From Acarospora socialis (taxonomy: Eukaryota > Ascomycota > Lecanoromycetes > Acarosporales > Acarosporaceae), in contig JAMYGW020000001.1 in NCBI GenBank assembly GCA_025617375.2, forward strand, positions 2,232,001 through 2,296,000: 64,000 bases of DNA, given 5' to 3'. The notes beneath the pieces were generated by a model. It saw only the letters and a program-made list of their open reading frames with translations, did no database searches and had not been told where the DNA came from. Shown here one piece after another: positions 32,573 to 44,772 of the stretch (its first letter is position 1; each line of letters starts with the position of its first letter). The translations under genes and the position numbers were made by a program.

Positions 32573-34429
32573 TTACCAATTATCGAAATTACCAAAACCA
32601 CCAAGCTTCACCTTTTTCGTGGCCGGCTCTCCGGTGGTCTCCTGCTCCCACTCCGCGACAGCCTCGTTCTGGCCGGGGTTGTAGGCATACGATGTCTCGT
32701 TCGCCACGGCAGCTTTCAAGTACTTGCCAACCCCACCTGCACCGGCATCATTGACAACCGTGCCATCTCCCCTAATCCTCTTCCCCGTCCAAGTTGTTCG
32801 CTCATCTTCGCGTCCCCCTTGTTTAACAATCTCCTCCTTCTCCTTCTCTTCCTCATCTTTTTCCCGCTTTTGCTTTTGAAACTCTTCGAAAGGGTCCACG
32901 AAAACGACAACGTCCAGTATCCTGATCTCATCTGTCGGCCGATCGGACGAGTCTGTCGGTGCGTTTTCCAGTTTCGCCAACGTTTCCAAGCCGCCAACAA
33001 CGCGGCCGAATATGGTGTGCTTGCGGTCCAAATGCTTCGCTGGACGATAGGTGATGAAGAACTGGCTGGAGTTGGTGTTCTTGCCCTTGTTCGCCATCGA
33101 CAGCATGCCTCTCGAGTCGTGAGTCAGAGGTCCATCGAACTCGTCATTGAAGTTCTTGCCCCATATGCTAGTCCCGCCCTTGCCGGTTCCGGTCGGATCC
33201 CCGCCTTGGATCATAAAATTCTTGATGTTCCGGTGAAAGGCAACATCTTTGTAGTAGCCTTTCTTGGAGAGCTGTACGAAGTTCCACACAGCCTTTGGTG
33301 CATATTCCGTCTGTAGCTCGACGTTGAGATCGCCCAGATTAGTCTGTATTCGCGCGTAGCCCTTGATCTTGACCCGCTTCGGTCTCAACATGTACTCCTC
33401 GTCGGTTAACAGAGCGCGCTCGCCAGACGTATGCGGTGTCAAGCCCGTGCTTGTGAATGACGCCGCTGCCTTGCCGGTGGTATGTTGCGCGGCATTGTAG
33501 GGTAGCGCGCTGCCTGAATGCGGTGATGATCTCTGCACCTGCGTACCATTCGTCGCTGTGTTAACCGATTTACTGCCCTGTACTAGAGAATTTGTGCTCG
33601 AGTCCTTGCTCCTCTGCTCCCGCGCCTTCGCCACGGCTTCTTTCGCCTTCAAAATCTTTGCCGAACTTCCGAGCGCCTCCTTATTTACATTTCTGCCCGG
33701 ATCGTTTCTCTCCTTCTCTTGGTCTTCCGTTAACGTACTGACACCTTCTTGAAGATATCTGAAAGAGCTCAAATCTCTTCCCTCGAGGTGTTGCGGGTCT
33801 TGTAACGTAATGATGTCCTTCCTCCCAAACTCCTCATCACTAACCAGATCCTTCCACATCTTCGCCTTGACATTTAACCTCTCCACCGTGTCCCACGCAA
33901 AGACGTTCCCAGTGTTCCGCAGGGCAACGATATGCGTGTTGTCCGTGAAGACTTTGAACGTAACAGGATCAACCATCTCGCCTTCGTCGTTCTTCGCAAA
34001 GTTCAGCTTGATGAGCTCGGAGCTCTTCATCGGAAGCCCCGTGACAGGATTGGTGCCGTGTTTCTTGAGCCATGGGAGGATATTGGTGAGGTCGAAAATG
34101 GTGCCGTCGGCTGTGCAGACCGGGTGGGCGAATGGCTGGAGGGATACGGCGCAGAAGTTGAAGGGCAGCCGCTTAAAGGATGCGCCAGCGGCTTTGGACT
34201 TGAGGACAGCGGAGCCGGCACTGGCCGAGTAGGCATCTTCGGAGGCCCACTCCGAATGTGTAATCTGTAGTTGTTTGAGCGTATTAGTTATGTTAGTGTT
34301 TCAAAGGGGGGGTAGGGTAATTTGGTCAAAGAAAGTATTACATATAGCTTGTCCGTTCCTATGGAGTAGTTTACGTTAGTGATGATGTGCAATATGAGCG
34401 CGACATTGATTATGCGCACCTTTCCCCAT
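32573..34429 (-). CDS. cyp8: U-box/cyclophilin peptidyl-prolyl isomerase (PPIL2-like)
   Basis: Three exons on the minus strand: a 10-nt exon 34420-34429, a 17-nt exon 34342-34358, and 32573-34264, with introns of 61 and 77 nt. Together they read MGKGTDKLYITHSEWASEDAY, the hallmark opening of this family, and give 572 residues. A U-box-like region follows (about 30-110: FNFCAVSLQPFAHPVCTADGTIFDLTNILPWLKKHG). The cyclophilin domain lies at about 313-480 with GYYKDVAFHRNIKNFMIQGGD, SSQFFIT and TIFGRVVGG. The C-terminal tail is charged and ends near KKVKLGGFGNFDNW. PPIL2-type proteins are nuclear, associate with the spliceosome and may have E3 activity. The two micro-exons would be missed by simple ORF reading. 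Confidence 0.93.
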
Positions 34430-34974
34430 TTTGCGATCACACTTCCACCGTTGTTGATACTCAGGTTGAGGCGACCATCTGAATATGGGCTTGGAGCACT
34501 TCACGCAGACTGATGTTCGCCTGTGTTTAAGCTTACTTTGCCAAGACGGTCTGTGCTCCAGCCCTACGGAGGCATTGACCTACAATGTACGCCGGACATT
34601 TCTGTAACCCGAACCCAAGAATCACCGGGCATTGAGACGACTTCCCCCAACTCAGATTGACAGAGTGACTCTCTGTGTCCGAAGCCCCTGTCACGATCGG
34701 TCCACACTAGAATCTACGTGAGCCAAGGACGGGCAATTTAGGACGAAGGTGAATTGATACCACTGTTGACTGCAACTTCATGAACCTCAGACAAGGTTCT
34801 TCGTTCAGCGATGCTATACAGAAACATTAAATACAGTATCGGCGTAGGACACGAAGACTCGTCCCTTAGATCATCAGAAGAATGGACCAAGTTACGCTAA
34901 TATGACGAAGTACCATCATATCACATCGCCGCCAAGATGGTGCGTGAAGAAGACCAAAACAGCCGTCACCCCAC
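34430..34974. other. intergenic region
   Basis: About 545 nt between the cyclophilin start and the STE50 stop. No gene or element recognised. Confidence 0.5.
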
Positions 34975-36693
34975 TCATAGCACACCTCCCGGAAGCTGGA
35001 TCTGAGGAAGTTGTATTGAGCTCTGATATCCCCTTCCTCCAAGACCCACTCCGTTACTCATTCCGCTGTCCAGTCCGGCGCTTCCTGGTCCGCCAACGCT
35101 AGGTCCTGAGTGTCCCTCGATTGGAGCAGCATGCCGTCGCAACATGAACATCGGTTTCCGTCCCTCCCGATCGAGCTGCTTGAATAAGATCAACGGTCGC
35201 TCGTCCAACGTGAGACATCTTTCCTGATCGCCGTACACAATGTAAAGAGAGTATTGTCGCCAGTCGGCGTTGATGTTATACTTTTTCAGAGCAGCAGGAA
35301 GGACTTTGTAACAGGGATCTTCCAGGCTCACACGGAAGGACTTGAAGATCTCCACGCTGTGCGGCTCGCGCCCCGCAGAGCCTGGTGGATCTTCTTGCTG
35401 GGCACGGCGGAGGCTCGTCGGCGTCGGCGTCGGGTTACTGCGATCGCGGTCACCGTTGATTGTAGTGGCATTAGAAGAGTATGCAAAGTGCGGGAGGGAT
35501 TCTTCGACGTGAGGATACATGGTGCGAGTGGGGTTGGACATGCCTGCATCCCGTACATAGGGTCGTGATGAGAGTGTAGCTGTGTTAGGGTAGGCAGTTG
35601 GCGAGGTTGGTGAGGGAACGTTGACTTGGTTGGGGGAATTGGAAGGTTGAGAGCCGCCGCTCACAGATGCGGCGAGATGTGACGACGCGGCCACCGCGGC
35701 GGCCGAAGGATCAAGATTCGAGTTTTCTGACAGAGCTTTCCCTTCAGGAATTGCCTGAGGTATGTGAGTAGGAGAGTTGTTTTTGGGTGTCGAGCCTGGA
35801 AAGAAAATCTTCTTCGATGGTTTTCTGAAAAGGCCGCTGCTGCCACTTTTTTCTTGTGGTGCGTGAGATATCGGCGGTAAGGTGACATTCGACTGGTCGT
35901 AATTGTGCAGCTCCGGACTATTCCCCGGTGGTTGATACGGCAAGGGCTGCGATTGATTCTTGGCAATGCGAAAAACAGGTAACAACTCTTCCCTTAATCT
36001 CCGGTATTCTTCCGTGATCTTTCGAAGTTCTGATTCAGCAGCGATGATTCGTTCATCGCGGAGTTTTATTGACTGTATAATACGAGCAATATCATCTTGC
36101 GTAGCAGTTTGATCTTGTAGACTCGCTTCAGCGGCTGAACGGACAAAAGATGTCTTGATTAGCATCTGATATACAAATTGAAGTGCTGATCATCTCAACT
36201 TACACAGCGGAAGGTAGTGGTCAGGATCTACAGGCACGTCCTGCTTGACCTTTGTGTCGTAAACGCTCTTGAGGATGGTGAGACGATGCCCAACGCTTGC
36301 TATCCCCATTTCCTTGAGCTCGTCATGCTTAAGTGCAATCAGAGCTTCTCCAACGATTTCATTCTCTAGAGCACCGCATATCGTCAGCATCTATCTTTCA
36401 GTATCAACCGTCCCGCTCCACTCACCTAGAAAATGCTTGCAATACTGCGGCAATCCCAGACTTGAAACGAAGTCTGCACATTCCTCCGTCGTCCAATCTG
36501 TTATGAGTGTTCTTGGAGAACTTCTATCCGCTTCCAGGTTGCCAAAGGTCGTGGGTGTATGCTCAGCTGAAGGTGGCTCCGAGTCAGTAGGCGAGGTCTC
36601 GGAATCGGTCGGCAAGTGTGGAGATGTCATGACGCTGCGCTCGTACTCGTCATCGGCATCAGAGTCTGCGTGATAGGCTGGCGGAAAGACCAT
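34975..36693 (-). CDS. STE50: STE50-type MAPK adaptor with SAM and RA domains
   Basis: Three exons on the minus strand (36426-36693, 36204-36365, 34975-36134), introns of 60 and 69 nt in phase 1; 529 residues. A SAM domain (about 66-135) starts WTTEECADFVSSLGLPQYCKHFLENEI and continues with LKHDELKEMGIASVGHRLTIL across the first intron. A short coiled coil follows (LRDERIIAAESELRKITEEYRRLREEL). A Ras-association domain lies near 404-485 (VEIFKSFRVSLEDPCYKVLPAALKKYNI...LFKQL). Between them lies a Ser/Pro-rich linker. The order SAM - linker - RA is that of Ste50, which links the MAPKKK Ste11 to upstream Cdc42/Ras signals in mating, osmostress and pathogenic development. Confidence 0.9.
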
Positions 36694-37815
36694 AGTGAAT
36701 CGAATCTTGCGAGTCGCTTGCGGAAAGGCCCGCCGAGGAGTGAGGCTGTAGCTCGCCGAACACCGGATGGCGTCTTACGATGAGTACGTCAGAAGGATAT
36801 CGCAGCCCACAAAGCACTCAACATCTCTTGCTTCTTGTGTCTACGAGTGCTTCCTGAGCCAGCGGAGATTTGTTCGGACGTCGACTGAGTCTTGGGCGGG
36901 GATATCTGCAGTCGCCGAAAGAGCGGCCTTAGAGTCGACGTATACACAAGGATTTCGCTGCAAAGGACAATGCTAGCGATTCAGCGATGACCAACAGCTA
37001 ATCAAGTGTACAAAGAGTATGTCGAAGCAAGTTCCAAGCAGTAAGTAGCTGTCGACGGTCACTGCTTGATTCGACAAGGTAATGGGAGGTGAGCTTTGGC
37101 ACAGCCTCTTGGCTTTGGGCTTCCACGCTTGTCCGCCTGAAGCGTCAGACTCGCCAAGTTAGCGCCGTTCCTGGCCATCGACGTCCGAGCGTCTTCGGTG
37201 ACTAAGGTACCGTAAGTTACCTAAGGTAAATAAAGCAACAATCAATAAGAATTCTTCTGATATCAAAACGTCAATACCATCAACAACAGACAGCTTGGAC
37301 AGCTTCTTAGTATCGTTCTGCATAGACAATCTCCCATGAATGCATTAAGAGCTAAACTCCAAGATTGTCCATATTCGCACTTTGCACGCTCCGTATGAAC
37401 TCCCGCCGTACTCGTACTCGGTCCGCCCTATATCTCTGCCGTTCAAGAAAAAGCGGCCGGCTGACACCTTCATCACCCAGAAGGTCCTGCTAGACTATTC
37501 TTAATAAACAATCTACTCTACTCAATACTCATGTCACTTTCCTTTTCGTCTTCGAAATTTGTAAAGGTCGAAGCCTATGATAGTAATAATGAGTAATACA
37601 TCACCCACCAAATGCCTCAGGTAAACGAGCAATTTTGAGCACTATACTGCGCCGTTCAGTGTGAAATTCATGTAGTGTAGTGCACTACTCGAGTAGATGG
37701 GCACAGCTGTCTAGGGTTACTTGAAATAAATAAGGGATCAATCGTTCAACAACTCAGCTAGCAATCTGAACATTTTTATAAATCTAAATAACGGCAAGCC
37801 AAGATCATCGGAATA
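36694..37815. other. AT-rich intergenic region
   Basis: No gene is supported. The composition becomes AT-rich from about 37200. A decayed copy of part of the 38349-38609 gene lies at about 37545-37645 and is listed separately. Confidence 0.5.
37545..37645 (-). pseudogene. relic copy of the small membrane-protein gene at 38349-38609
   Basis: The block beginning GGTCGAAGCCTATGATAGT at 37566 aligns with GGTTGAAGCCCATGATAGT at 38408. The similarity continues for about 77 nt at roughly 70 percent identity by eye. Many differences are C-to-T or G-to-A in the relic and its frame contains stops. This looks like an old duplicate that has decayed toward AT, possibly by RIP-like mutation. Confidence 0.5.
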
Positions 37816-37835
37816 GGACTTATGGTCTAGTGGTA

Positions 37836-37890
37836 GTGAGTTCATCCTTTGACTCGGTATCTATGGGTCATGTGCCTAACCCATCCGCAG
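37836..37890 (+). other. mRNA-type intron in the D-loop of tRNA-Pro
   Basis: 55 nt, GTGAGT...CCTAAC...CGCAG, the same size and motif pattern as the protein-gene introns of this window. Flanked by AGTGA on both sides (37835-37839 and 37889-37893). Removal restores GGTATGATT of the tRNA-Pro D-arm. Confidence 0.75.
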
Positions 37891-37940
37891 TGATTCTCGC
37901 TTAGGGTCCACCCTGATGCACACTTGCGAGAGGCCCCGCG

Positions 37941-37993
37941 GTAAGGCTTGAATGCCCGAAAGAAGCCTGGATATCGCGACTCACATGTTACAG
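37941..37993 (+). other. mRNA-type intron at the T-stem/T-loop junction of tRNA-Pro
   Basis: 53 nt, GTAAGG...ACTCAC...TACAG. Removal joins T-stem CCGCG directly to the loop TTCGAGT. The 9-mer CGCGGTAAG spans its 5' boundary (37937-37945) and recurs at 38001-38009. Confidence 0.75.
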
Positions 37994-38020
37994 TTCGAGT
38001 CGCGGTAAGTCCCCGATTAC

Positions 38021-38038
38021 TTTTTGCATTACTTTTTT
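38021..38038 (+). terminator. RNA polymerase III terminator
   Basis: T5 at 38021-38025, eight bases after the tRNA end, backed by T6 at 38033-38038. There is no run of four or more T between 37816 and 38013. Confidence 0.75.
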
Positions 38039-38348
38039 ATTTTGATTCAGATTTCCACTTTATGTTATTTTATTCGTCTCGTATGTAATAATACGTTCTA
38101 GAGGGTTCGTCTGAGGGATATAATAAGTATTAAGAGTTGACGGCAAATGGGTCCTGAGAAGCCAGCCTTCGATGTGTTCGAATACTATGGATGGTGCTAA
38201 CATAAGAAAACCCTACCCCTCTTTCCTCCACATCCCACGTCTCTGCCCATTTCAGAAGGCAGCCAATAGACACCGTCGCTATCATCCAGCAGTGTAATTG
38301 ATTGCTTAGGTAGTGTCTGTCCTCTCATAGTCCAAAGAAGTGTCTTCT

Positions 38349-38609
38349 TCAGCCATTGCTCCCTTTGTCTTCTTCCTCCCGAACCAAATGTAGCCGACGT
38401 CTCCACTGGTTGAAGCCCATGATAGTGACAACAATCAGTACCCCACCAGTCAAATATCTCAGCCAGACGAGCAGTGTGATCAATAAACTGGTCCCAATCA
38501 CTCCACCAACTAGACCACCGAGAACCAGGTAGAAACTGTCGATTCCCGTTTGCTCGGGCAGCCGCCTTGCGGCTTCGAGTTGTGTGATGACGATATTCAG
38601 GCACTCCAT
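38349..38609 (-). CDS. small putative membrane protein
   Basis: An 86-codon frame. Residues 26-50 (FYLVLGGLVGGVIGTSLLITLLVWL) form a strong transmembrane segment with Gly-x-x-x-Gly spacing, and a second hydrophobic stretch (LTGGVLIVVTIMGF) follows. The tail is charged (RRRLHLVREEEDKGSNG). I do not recognise the family. A decayed partial copy about 840 nt away suggests that this was a duplicated gene. It might also be a chance hydrophobic frame; an upstream exon is possible. Confidence 0.4.
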   Translation of the reverse strand: MECLNIVITQLEAARRLPEQTGIDSFYLVLGGLVGGVIGTSLLITLLVWLRYLTGGVLIVVTIMGFNQWRRRLHLVREEEDKGSNG

Positions 38610-39311
38610 CGAGAAGGATAATCAGAGATCCCGAAGCTCTTGATGGCAAAAGTACAGAGGTTAGGGGAAAAGAGACAGAGACAGAGGAGAGATATATGGC
38701 AGACATCCATAGTTAATGCAGAGTGGTTCGCGGTCCCCAAAAGCATCCATACCAAGGAGCAGTCACTGACGGAGAGGCATCCCTCTTGATAAGAACGTTC
38801 ATTCACCTACACTAGTCACCAGGAAAGCTATCACAGACACAATCCATATAGTTGTGACGAGCAAGGATGAGTTAATACTCTCGAGGATGCCACGGGCCGG
38901 AAAAACGGTTATCCGAAAATTTACAACAATAGCTCCAATCCCTGTCATTGTTTTCGAAGCTTCAATGATACGAAGCGTATGAGAACCTTAAAAACAATAA
39001 GGTAGAGCTCCCACTCCACTACCTTATTGTATCTCTATAATCGTCAATACCCGAAACCAACAACATCCACAGCACCAATTTCGAACCCACCCTTTCCACC
39101 TCCTCTACCAGACAGACACCTTCCTCTCCAAAACCCAAACAACACCACTCACATCGCACCATCTTCCTTTAGAGAACCAGGGAAACACACCATACCCTCG
39201 ACTTCAACATCCAAATCGACTTGCTCTCCACAACCACCGACACTTCAGCTTCTCAACTTCACCACCCAACCCCACATCAAACCAGCACCACCAACAACAC
39301 CAACCCACACA
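38610..39311. other. intergenic region / promoter of the SUS1-like gene
   Basis: AT-rich up to about 39030 (TATTGTATCTCTATAAT near 39025), then C-rich. The in-frame C-rich stretch 39027-39311 could encode an N-terminal extension but looks like leader sequence. Confidence 0.45.
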
Positions 39312-39926
39312 ATGCCCCCGCATTCAACCTCCTCCCACTCCACCCACTCCCCCACCACCACCAAACCACGCATCCAGATCCCTCTTCCCCCCGCCTCCGC
39401 CTCCACCTCCTCCACCACAACCACCCACCGCCCGCTCCCCACCGCCCTCCGCTCCACCATCAACGCCCACCTCCTCACCACCTCCGCCATCACCACCATC
39501 CAATCCGTACTCCTACACCACCTGCAACGCGCCGGCTGGACCGACAACGTCCGCCTCCTCGTCCTCGACCTGCTGCGCAGCGGAGAGTGCAAGACGTTCG
39601 GGGAGTGTATGGGTGTCGTCATTAGAGAAGCGCGAGGGGAAGGGCTTGCGACTGGGATGGGAGATGGGGGCAAAGACGGGCGAAGGGGAGGTGCGGGTGC
39701 GGAGAGCAGGGGAGGCACTGGGCAGGAGCAGGGGCAGGGGAACGGGCGGGAAGAGGAGGGTGGGGTGGGTGGGGTGAATGGGGTGGGGAATGATGCGGAG
39801 AAGGAGAAGGGGGGGCGGAGGAGGAGGGTGAATGTAGATGTGCGGATTCCGGAACGGGTGGTGGATGAGGGGGTGCAGGTGGTGCGGGAGGCGTTGGAGG
39901 AGATTGTGGAGGTTGTGGATGGTTAG
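39312..39926 (+). CDS. SUS1: SUS1/ENY2-like SAGA and TREX-2 subunit with a low-complexity insertion
   Basis: Single exon; from the ATG at 39312 it encodes 204 residues. The core aligns by eye with ENY2/Sus1: LRSTINAHLLTTSAITTIQSVLLHHLQRAGWTDNVRLLVLDLLRSG matches the ENY2 pattern of INxxLxxTG...LxxxLxxxLxxxGWxDxxxxxxxxxxxxxG. The end, RIPERVVDEGVQVVREALEEIVEVV, matches the ENY2 C-terminal helix VPDSVKKELLQRIRTFL. Between them sits a Gly/Glu-rich insertion of about 70 residues not seen in yeast or animal members. Sus1 is about 100 residues; here a Ser/Thr/Pro-rich N-terminal tail also adds length. The role is histone H2B deubiquitination in SAGA and mRNA export in TREX-2. Sense-strand composition flips from C-rich to G-rich in mid-gene. 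Confidence 0.65.
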   Translation: MPPHSTSSHSTHSPTTTKPRIQIPLPPASASTSSTTTTHRPLPTALRSTINAHLLTTSAITTIQSVLLHHLQRAGWTDNVRLLVLDLLRSGECKTFGECMGVVIREARGEGLATGMGDGGKDGRRGGAGAESRGGTGQEQGQGNGREEEGGVGGVNGVGNDAEKEKGGRRRRVNVDVRIPERVVDEGVQVVREALEEIVEVVDG

Positions 39927-40460
39927 GGTAGGGGAAAGGAGGGTTCTGCTGGTTAGGGCCGGACAGGGCTGTGGTTTTCGGTACGCTTGATTGACGGGCG
40001 GCGGGAGTGGCAGGGAAGCTGGTCTTCCTTCTTCACTAACGCACAGCTGCTGTTTGCGATGGTCGAGAGGTTTATGCATAGCGTAGGCGGCATGGGTGGA
40101 TTGCTTTGCTGGGCTCTGGGGCGATTCGGGGTCGATCTGTCGACGTGGTGCAGGTCCAATGCCTACGGTTTATTGAGAGATCTATTGTAGTCTACTGGGG
40201 ACAAATTCTTGACATGAGTCGGACTAGATAATGACAACATGAACAGTCTATTGCATTAACCCATGCCACGGGCCCTATGTAAGCTACAGAAATTGAGTCG
40301 AGGAGAAAGATCAGCGAGCTAGTTCACACGACATAACTCAGATCACATCATGAGAAGAGTGAACCGTGAGCAAGGAGCATAAGAACAGAGACAGAACCGG
40401 TATGGACGCAGAGATACCCTTTGGCTGGATGCAATGCCGAGATAGAGCCTACCAATCCAC
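39927..40460. other. convergent intergenic region
   Basis: Between the stops of SUS1-like and CDC48; 3' UTRs only, no gene seen. Confidence 0.5.
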
Positions 40461-43232
<2,772 letters not shown>

Positions 43233-44226
43233 GTTGAGATTGGGTACCTTCTAGGTATCTGCAGGCGTTGAATGTAGGAGGAATAGACGGAATCTAGAAT
43301 AGCGAGTATTGAAAGTAAGAACAGCGGGTTGCTGTAGAGTATTTGGTGAGAGTGAGGATTGTAGAAGATGGTGTAGTGGTGGAGTTGAGGTTTGGACGTG
43401 TTCTGTGAGTTGGATGAGAGCTCTGGAAGGCTACGAGGTGAATTACGCAGATGGATGCTCTAGCTTAGCGAGTTTTACGTAAGGTGGCCGACTTTCGTCT
43501 AAATTGTTTCGGAGTAAACACGGAGAAGGTGATGGAACTGACCAGATACTTTCCTGCTTGTAAATCTACTCTGATGAATGTAGGACACATGAATCGCGGG
43601 ACTTCAGTCCTGGCTTGTTCGTGAAGTCATGATCTTTGTTCATGTCAAGGAATTGTTTCTCAGAACGAGCAGCAGACGAAATTTCACTGATGATGGAATG
43701 ATCTACCGGCCAACCCTTGTGCATAGGGCTTAGCGCTCTGAACATCTTGAGGAGCCTCCTCTTGTGGACGACTCCAAAGCAAGGATTCATGGAGTATAGT
43801 GTTTCATTCACTGTTGGTCTCGTGTGCTACATTTGTACGAGTACCTAGCTTGACAAGGCAGCATATTCCATACATCTCCAGCAGCCTTTCTGCATGAACC
43901 CGCTGCCGCATTTGAAGGCTTCCATTAAAGTCTTATTATATTCACAAGAAAGAGCAAGGATAACTTTCGCATGCATACTTCTTATGCGAACTCTCTTTTC
44001 CTATGTTTCATTCTCAAACCAGCTCTTAATGACAGAAAGGTGATCCATCACCGGCAACAATGACCCTTCTACCGCAGACTCACCCTCACCCTCACCCTGG
44101 AGCAAGCAACAGAGAACTCCATCACAACCCCCACCAGCATATAAGGAGGTCACCAGCACAGTCGTTCAACAGGCTCAGATGAATATCACATACCAACACC
44201 TCTGATCAACACTTTGCAAGAAAAGA
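43233..44226. other. divergent intergenic region of about 1 kb
   Basis: Promoters of CDC48 (left) and the GGCT-like gene (right). The stretch 44080-44230 is C-rich leader-like. No gene or element recognised. Confidence 0.5.
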
Positions 44227-44772
44227 ATGGCAACCACGAACCCAACCCCCACCAGTACGGAGTCCTCCACCATACCTCTCCCGCAATCCTATCTCTACGC
44301 TCTCGCGAACCGACTTACCTCCAAGCAAGTCGACGACTTCTGCACCTCGTTTATACGTCCAAGCTTCCTCTACGGCTCCCTGCTGTTCCCCAGTCTCATA
44401 TCCGCCGTCACCCAGAACACCGACGTCGACAGTATCATCAAGAACTTGACACCCGCTACTCTGTCCGGTTACCAACGATACGCTATCAAATGGGCGGATT
44501 TCCCAGCCGTACTACCATCCGACAAGCCGAATGATGCTGTTGAGGGTATACTGATGTTCGGACTGAATCAGACGGAGAAAGACCGTCTCTATGCGTACGA
44601 GAGCGGACTCTACACCGTAGAGGTTGCGCTTGTGAGGATTGAGCTTTCCGATGGTAGTATGGTGACCCTACGTGCAGATGTGTATATCTGGAATGGCCCG
44701 CGGGACGACTTGTTTGAGGTGGAGGACAGGGCGTGGAGCGTCGAAGAGTTCTTGCAAGGTCGCTCCTATTAG
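44227..44772 (+). CDS. gamma-glutamylcyclotransferase / AIG2-like protein
   Basis: Single exon, 181 residues. The GGCT-fold opening FLYGSLLFPSLISAV (about 50-65) carries the YGS[LF] motif that lines the substrate pocket. It is followed by a LSGYQRYAIKWADFPAVLPSD segment and VEGILMFGLNQTEKDRLYAYES, where the conserved Glu of the family (E in YAYESGLY) is in place. The beta-rich C-terminal part (YTVEVALVRIELSDGSMVTLRADVYIW) is typical of plant AIG2 and fungal AIG2-like proteins. The biological substrate is unknown; most fungal members are uncharacterised cytosolic proteins. Confidence 0.82.
   Translation: MATTNPTPTSTESSTIPLPQSYLYALANRLTSKQVDDFCTSFIRPSFLYGSLLFPSLISAVTQNTDVDSIIKNLTPATLSGYQRYAIKWADFPAVLPSDKPNDAVEGILMFGLNQTEKDRLYAYESGLYTVEVALVRIELSDGSMVTLRADVYIWNGPRDDLFEVEDRAWSVEEFLQGRSY

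Larger units (their letters stand above)
37816..38013 (+). tRNA. tRNA-Pro(AGG) gene with one canonical intron and two GT-AG (mRNA-type) introns
   Basis: Exon segments are 37816-37835, 37891-37906, 37925-37940 and 37994-38013. Insertion 1 (37836-37890, 55 nt) starts GTGAGT and ends CGCAG, with CCTAAC 11 nt before the end. Insertion 2 (37941-37993, 53 nt) starts GTAAGG and ends TACAG, with ACTCAC 11 nt before the end. The ordinary tRNA intron is 37907-37924, after position 37. Joined, the segments give acceptor GGACTTA/TAAGTCC (7 of 7), a D-arm GTCTAGTGGTATGATT matching eukaryotic tRNA-Pro, anticodon stem CTCGC/GCGAG (5 of 5) around TTAGGGT with anticodon AGG, variable AGGCC, T-stem CCGCG/CGCGG (5 of 5) with loop TTCGAGT, and C73: 72 nt in all. 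The A box is 37823-37833. A B-box core spans 37992-38002. An interrupted but complete tRNA is far more likely than a random relic. Confidence 0.85.

Noticed and set aside
32819-33316. 165-codon plus-strand frame inside the cyclophilin gene
   Set aside because: Antisense shadow of a well supported coding exon.
37816-38013. Reading the tRNA locus as a tRNA-derived SINE or random pseudogene
   Set aside because: All stems pair perfectly after intron removal, both insertions have splice-like ends and branch sites, and the Pol III terminator is intact. A decayed or retroposed copy would not be expected to show this.
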